A program made the position numbers and the translations under genes. Of a DNA stretch of 9,112 nucleotides, positions 6,422 through 9,112 are shown one piece after another. The notes beneath the pieces are model-generated. The model was given only the letters and a program-made list of their open reading frames with translations, had not been told where the DNA came from and did no database searches. Numbering within the stretch: position 1 is the first letter of the stretch; every line of letters starts with the position of its first letter. Source of the stretch: Deltaproteobacteria bacterium (GTDB lineage: Bacteria; Myxococcota_A; Polyangia; Polyangiales; Houyiibacteriaceae). The DNA lies in the NCBI GenBank assembly GCA_003647035.1, contig QMMB01000105.1, forward strand, positions 1 through 9,112, written 5' to 3'.

Positions 6422-7870
6422 CTAGCGGCCAGAACTGGCGCAGCCACCATCCTTGGGTGGGGGCTGTTCAAGCGCCATTTGCAGCGTGGGCGGAACCCCG
6501 TCGGTGTTCCCGAGCTGTTCCACGGCCGCCTCGGCCTCCGGACTCCCGAGGGCTCGCAACGCTTCGATGGCGCGCGCCGAGTTATTGAGGTCCTCTGTCA
6601 GCGCGGTGCTCGGCGCGGCTCGCATGACGATCCGGAGCAACGCGCCGACCGCGTCGGTCCGACAGTGGGCAACCACGTAGCCGATAGCCGCTGCGGTCAC
6701 CCTGGGCCACTCGTTTCGAGCGCGCAGCCTCCGGTGAACGCGCTCCCACCCCTCGTCGTGAGAGGAGGCAGCGAGCACCTCGATCGCAGCAGCCCGAACC
6801 ACGGACATCGAATCGTCCACCGATGCAACGATCACCGGAAGCGCCTGGCCCTCTGCCCGAAGGCTGGTCACGGCCTCGGCGCGCACCAAGGGCCAAGTGT
6901 CCCGGCGAGCAAGCGTCGCGCGCTGCACCAGCGTGTCCGGGTCGCCAGACAGCACCGTCGCGGCCCGCGAACGAACGCGCGGGTAGGGGTCGTCCAAGGC
7001 GCCACGCACCTCCTCGCGATGCCCGCGCGCGGTAATCGCGTCGACCGCAGACTGACGAAGCATCCATTCCTCGGGGCCGTCGAGTTGGCGTCGCACCCAC
7101 AGGTCAACCTCTGCGCTCGGCCCTGCTGCCTTGGCGCTGAGAAGTAGCCGCCATTTGGTAGCAAAGTCGGGCGACTGCAGGACTGCGTACTCGATGAACG
7201 AGGTGATGACCTCGCGATACGCGTCGAGCGAGGCAAGGCCCATCGCGGCGCTTGCGACCGCGGCAGCCGGAGGCTCGCCCCGGAGCCACATGCGCAGCCG
7301 CTCCGACGCTCCTTGGCCAGAGTGCTGAGCGGCGATCCCCAGCGCGCTTCGGAGCCCTCGGCGGTCCTCGCCGCCCGGACTGGCAATCGAGTCGAGCAAC
7401 GGCTCGATTGCCAGTCCGGGCGCGGTGCGCGCAAGCAACGCCGCAGCGCGGTCGCCGACGGTCGGATCGGAAAGCAGCAGGACGAGCCCCTCACCTCCAC
7501 GAGGCGTGGTTCGGCTCAGAATCCGGAGCCCGCGATCACGGACCTCCCCGTCGTCGGAGCGCGCGGCCGTGACCAAAACCTCGATCGCCGCCTCGTGCTT
7601 CTTGGCAAGCCGTTCAAGGGCTCCGAGGGCACGCTTCTGTGCCAGCGGGGACAGGGCCGGCCACGCATCACGGATCTGGCGCGCAGCTCGCTGGCCGCCC
7701 GCCCGGAGCACGTGAACCGCAGCAACCGCTCGGTCGTGATCGCCCTCGAGGCTTCGGACCGCGGCGGCGATGACCACCTGATCAGGCCCAGCGGACGCAC
7801 CCGCAGCCGAGGCCGTCAGCAACACGAAGCTCGCTAGTGCAATAGCACGTCTGCGGTTTGTCGTTCCCAC
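6422..7870 (-). CDS. Secreted HEAT-repeat protein
   Basis: From the GTG at 7868-7870 this gives a 482-residue protein with a convincing signal peptide: RRR at 6-8, a hydrophobic stretch AIALASFVLLTASAAG and an ASA|G cleavage site near residue 27. The rest is alpha-helical repeats of the HEAT / PBS-lyase kind. The clearest run has VR-type helices at 299, 329, 358 and about 391 with a period of 29-33 residues, each preceded by an acidic turn and followed by an A..VL or A..SL helix. Weaker repeats begin near 110 and 139. HEAT solenoids bind proteins, and export implies an envelope partner. The C-terminus is a proline/glycine tail ending GGCASSGR. The frame is open upstream to 8284, but that arginine-rich part lies opposite no signal peptide and inside the exporter gene, so I reject it. 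The start overlaps the exporter by 37 bases and has only a weak ribosome binding site, consistent with translational coupling. No enzymatic motif is visible. Confidence 0.82.
   Translation of the reverse strand: MGTTNRRRAIALASFVLLTASAAGASAGPDQVVIAAAVRSLEGDHDRAVAAVHVLRAGGQRAARQIRDAWPALSPLAQKRALGALERLAKKHEAAIEVLVTAARSDDGEVRDRGLRILSRTTPRGGEGLVLLLSDPTVGDRAAALLARTAPGLAIEPLLDSIASPGGEDRRGLRSALGIAAQHSGQGASERLRMWLRGEPPAAAVASAAMGLASLDAYREVITSFIEYAVLQSPDFATKWRLLLSAKAAGPSAEVDLWVRRQLDGPEEWMLRQSAVDAITARGHREEVRGALDDPYPRVRSRAATVLSGDPDTLVQRATLARRDTWPLVRAEAVTSLRAEGQALPVIVASVDDSMSVVRAAAIEVLAASSHDEGWERVHRRLRARNEWPRVTAAAIGYVVAHCRTDAVGALLRIVMRAAPSTALTEDLNNSARAIEALRALGSPEAEAAVEQLGNTDGVPPTLQMALEQPPPKDGGCASSGR
7372..7422. 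repeat. Perfect 20-bp inverted repeat inside the HEAT-repeat gene
   Basis: The left arm CGCCCGGACTGGCAATCGAG (7372-7391) is the exact reverse complement of 7403-7422, around an 11-base centre. In plus-strand RNA, pairing could continue into the centre (a U-G, then C-G and G-C), leaving a five-base loop. The arms lie wholly within coding sequence, covering about residues 150-167 of the HEAT-repeat protein, and the frame stays intact. No flanking duplication or transposase is seen. Confidence 0.95.
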
Positions 7871-9112
7871 TCGATCAGCGTCCCGTCTCGTAGCTCTAAC
7901 ACGCGGTCCGCATGGCGAAGGAAATCCTCGCGATGGGTTGCGACGATGACCAATCCACCGAGGTCCGCGTGCGCGCGACATACCCCGATGACGTTTCGCT
8001 CCTGTTCGTCGTCGAGGGCTGAGGTTGGTTCGTCGAGCAACATCACCGGCGCGCCCCAGTAGAGGGCGCGCGCCAACGTGATGCGTTGCCTCTGGCCCAT
8101 CGAGAGATCGGTCCCGCCTTCCTGAAGAACCGCATCGTAGCCTCCCGGTCTCTCGGCGATAAAATCGTGCGCATGGACGCGGCGACACACCTCGACGACG
8201 CGCGCACGCTCGGGGTGGTCGGCGCCGAAGGCGACGTTGCGCAAAATGGTGTCGCGAAAGAGCGTCGGGTTCTGTGGCATCCATGCGGTCGCCTCGATGA
8301 GCAGGGCGCGTGTGGCAGGCGCCCCGTCGATCACCATGCGTCCCGTCGCAGGTGGGAGAACGCCGGCGAGCACCCCGAGTAAGGTCGACTTGCCGGCGCC
8401 GCTCGGGCCCGTGATCGCGACCAGCTCCCCCGGATGGAAAGAAGCGCCGACGTTCCTCAGCACCGGCTGGCTGTCGTAGTCGAAGCAGAGATCCTCCACG
8501 CGAAGCGACGCGACCGGGTCGGTCCGCATCGTCACCTTCTCGAGAGGTTCGGCTGGCAGCCCAAGGAGCTCATCGAGCCGGTCGAGCGAAGCGAGCCCGG
8601 ACGACCACCCAAACACCGCCCGAGCGAGCCCGTGCAGAGGCCGATACATCAGGACCAGGGCGACCAGTACGGTTCCCGTCGCGGCGAGGTCCACCGCACC
8701 GTCTGCGGACCACGCCAGCGCGAAGACGATCGCGATGCCCAGAGCTCCTGCGAGCTCGACGACGGGGCCAGCGGCGGTGCTCCAGGTCTCCGCTGCGACC
8801 CCTCGCGCCTCCGAACGCGCCGCTCCAAGGTCGATCTTGTCCCGCATGGGCCTCACAGCCCCGTACGCCCGCAAGACCGCGGCCCCATCAATGGCCTCCG
8901 CCGTATCCGAAACGACCGAGGATTCGACCGCGAAGAGCTCCCGCTGCAACCTCCTTGCCGGACCAGCTAAAAACACGTTGTCGTTGACTGCCACGGCGAC
9001 CACCGAGAGGCCCGGGATGGCTAGTGTAGTATCCACCTCCAGGGCCACACGGGCTAGTGCTGTAGCCACTACTACGCACCGAATGCCCTGGGCGACCCCC
9101 AAATGGAGGAGA
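7834..9112 (-). CDS. ABC exporter with fused membrane and ATPase domains (N-terminus beyond window)
   Basis: This is the C-terminal part of a half-transporter, a membrane domain joined to a nucleotide-binding domain, cut by the right window edge; the frame is still open at 9111. The visible membrane part includes hydrophobic stretches near 9085-8985, 8770-8708 and 8690-8640, and the family-typical AAVLRAYGAV (8883-8854) in the cytoplasmic region after the mid-domain helices. The ATPase domain has Walker A GPSGAGKST (8383-8409), the Q-loop in WMPQNPTLFRDTI, signature LSMGQRQR (8083-8106), Walker B VMLLDEP (8026-8046) with its catalytic glutamate, and the switch histidine in VATHRED. All catalytic residues look intact, so it should be active. 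The layout resembles CydC/CydD, MsbA and peptide/lipid exporters; I cannot choose among them without the N-terminus. Roughly 100-150 residues are missing. A TTG at 9100-9102 is in frame but is not a believable start. The downstream HEAT-repeat gene overlaps its 3' end. Confidence 0.9.
   Translation of the reverse strand, partial: LLHLGVAQGIRCVVVATALARVALEVDTTLAIPGLSVVAVAVNDNVFLAGPARRLQRELFAVESSVVSDTAEAIDGAAVLRAYGAVRPMRDKIDLGAARSEARGVAAETWSTAAGPVVELAGALGIAIVFALAWSADGAVDLAATGTVLVALVLMYRPLHGLARAVFGWSSGLASLDRLDELLGLPAEPLEKVTMRTDPVASLRVEDLCFDYDSQPVLRNVGASFHPGELVAITGPSGAGKSTLLGVLAGVLPPATGRMVIDGAPATRALLIEATAWMPQNPTLFRDTILRNVAFGADHPERARVVEVCRRVHAHDFIAERPGGYDAVLQEGGTDLSMGQRQRITLARALYWGAPVMLLDEPTSALDDEQERNVIGVCRAHADLGGLVIVATHREDFLRHADRVLELRDGTLIEWERQTADVLLH

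Noticed and set aside
7871..8284. N-terminal extension of the HEAT-repeat frame by 138 codons
   Set aside because: It overlaps the conserved ATPase domain of the exporter, is arginine-rich without family features, and would bury the signal peptide that starts at 7870.
8434..8970. Plus-strand open frame of 178 codons opposite the exporter
   Set aside because: The translation is rich in arginine, proline and glycine with no domain, and is antisense to a well-supported ABC exporter.
7834..9112. Naming the exporter cydC or cydD
   Set aside because: The visible half fits several fused exporter families, no cytochrome bd genes are in the window, and the substrate-specific membrane part is largely cut off.

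Overview
The window is a compact, GC-rich chromosomal segment from a bacterium. The gene content (a trmB with a very short N-terminus, a stand-alone receiver of the type common in myxobacteria and relatives, a Gld-like ABC module with a DUF4340 partner, and a HEAT-repeat protein with a lipoprotein) suggests a Myxococcota or other deltaproteobacterial-type genome. That placement is an inference from style and gene content. I see no mobile element, CRISPR array, tRNA or rRNA, and almost every base is coding.

Layout, left to right. (1) 1-400, minus strand: the N-terminal receiver domain of a response regulator, cut by the window edge. (2) 401-518: divergent intergenic region with a candidate promoter. 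(3) 519-1136, plus strand: trmB, a tRNA guanine-46 N7-methyltransferase. (4) 1137-2096, minus strand: an exported NodB-type polysaccharide deacetylase whose stop codon abuts that of trmB. (5) 2097-2215: divergent intergenic region holding an imperfect inverted repeat. (6) 2216-5767, plus strand: a four-gene operon of ABC ATPase, ABC-2 permease, GldG-family membrane-anchored auxiliary protein and DUF4340 protein. Each gene overlaps the next by four bases (ATGA, GTGA, ATGA), so the proteins are probably translationally coupled and work as one envelope complex. (7) 5768-9112, minus strand: a probable operon read right to left, of an ABC exporter with fused membrane and ATPase domains (cut by the right edge), a secreted HEAT-repeat protein that overlaps it by 37 bases, and a lipoprotein 51 bases further on.

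Most of the window concerns the cell envelope: cell-wall polysaccharide modification, two separate ABC systems, a lipoprotein and a secreted repeat protein. The best defined unit is the Gld-like ABC operon. The ATPase and permease resemble GldA and GldF and the third gene resembles GldG of Bacteroidetes gliding motility, but such modules are also widespread in bacteria that do not glide by that mechanism, and their substrate is unknown.

I did not find a clearly new system. The observations most worth a second look are a perfect 20-bp inverted repeat inside the HEAT-repeat gene (7372-7422), the uncharacterised exporter/HEAT protein/lipoprotein operon, and the tightly coupled Gld-like module.
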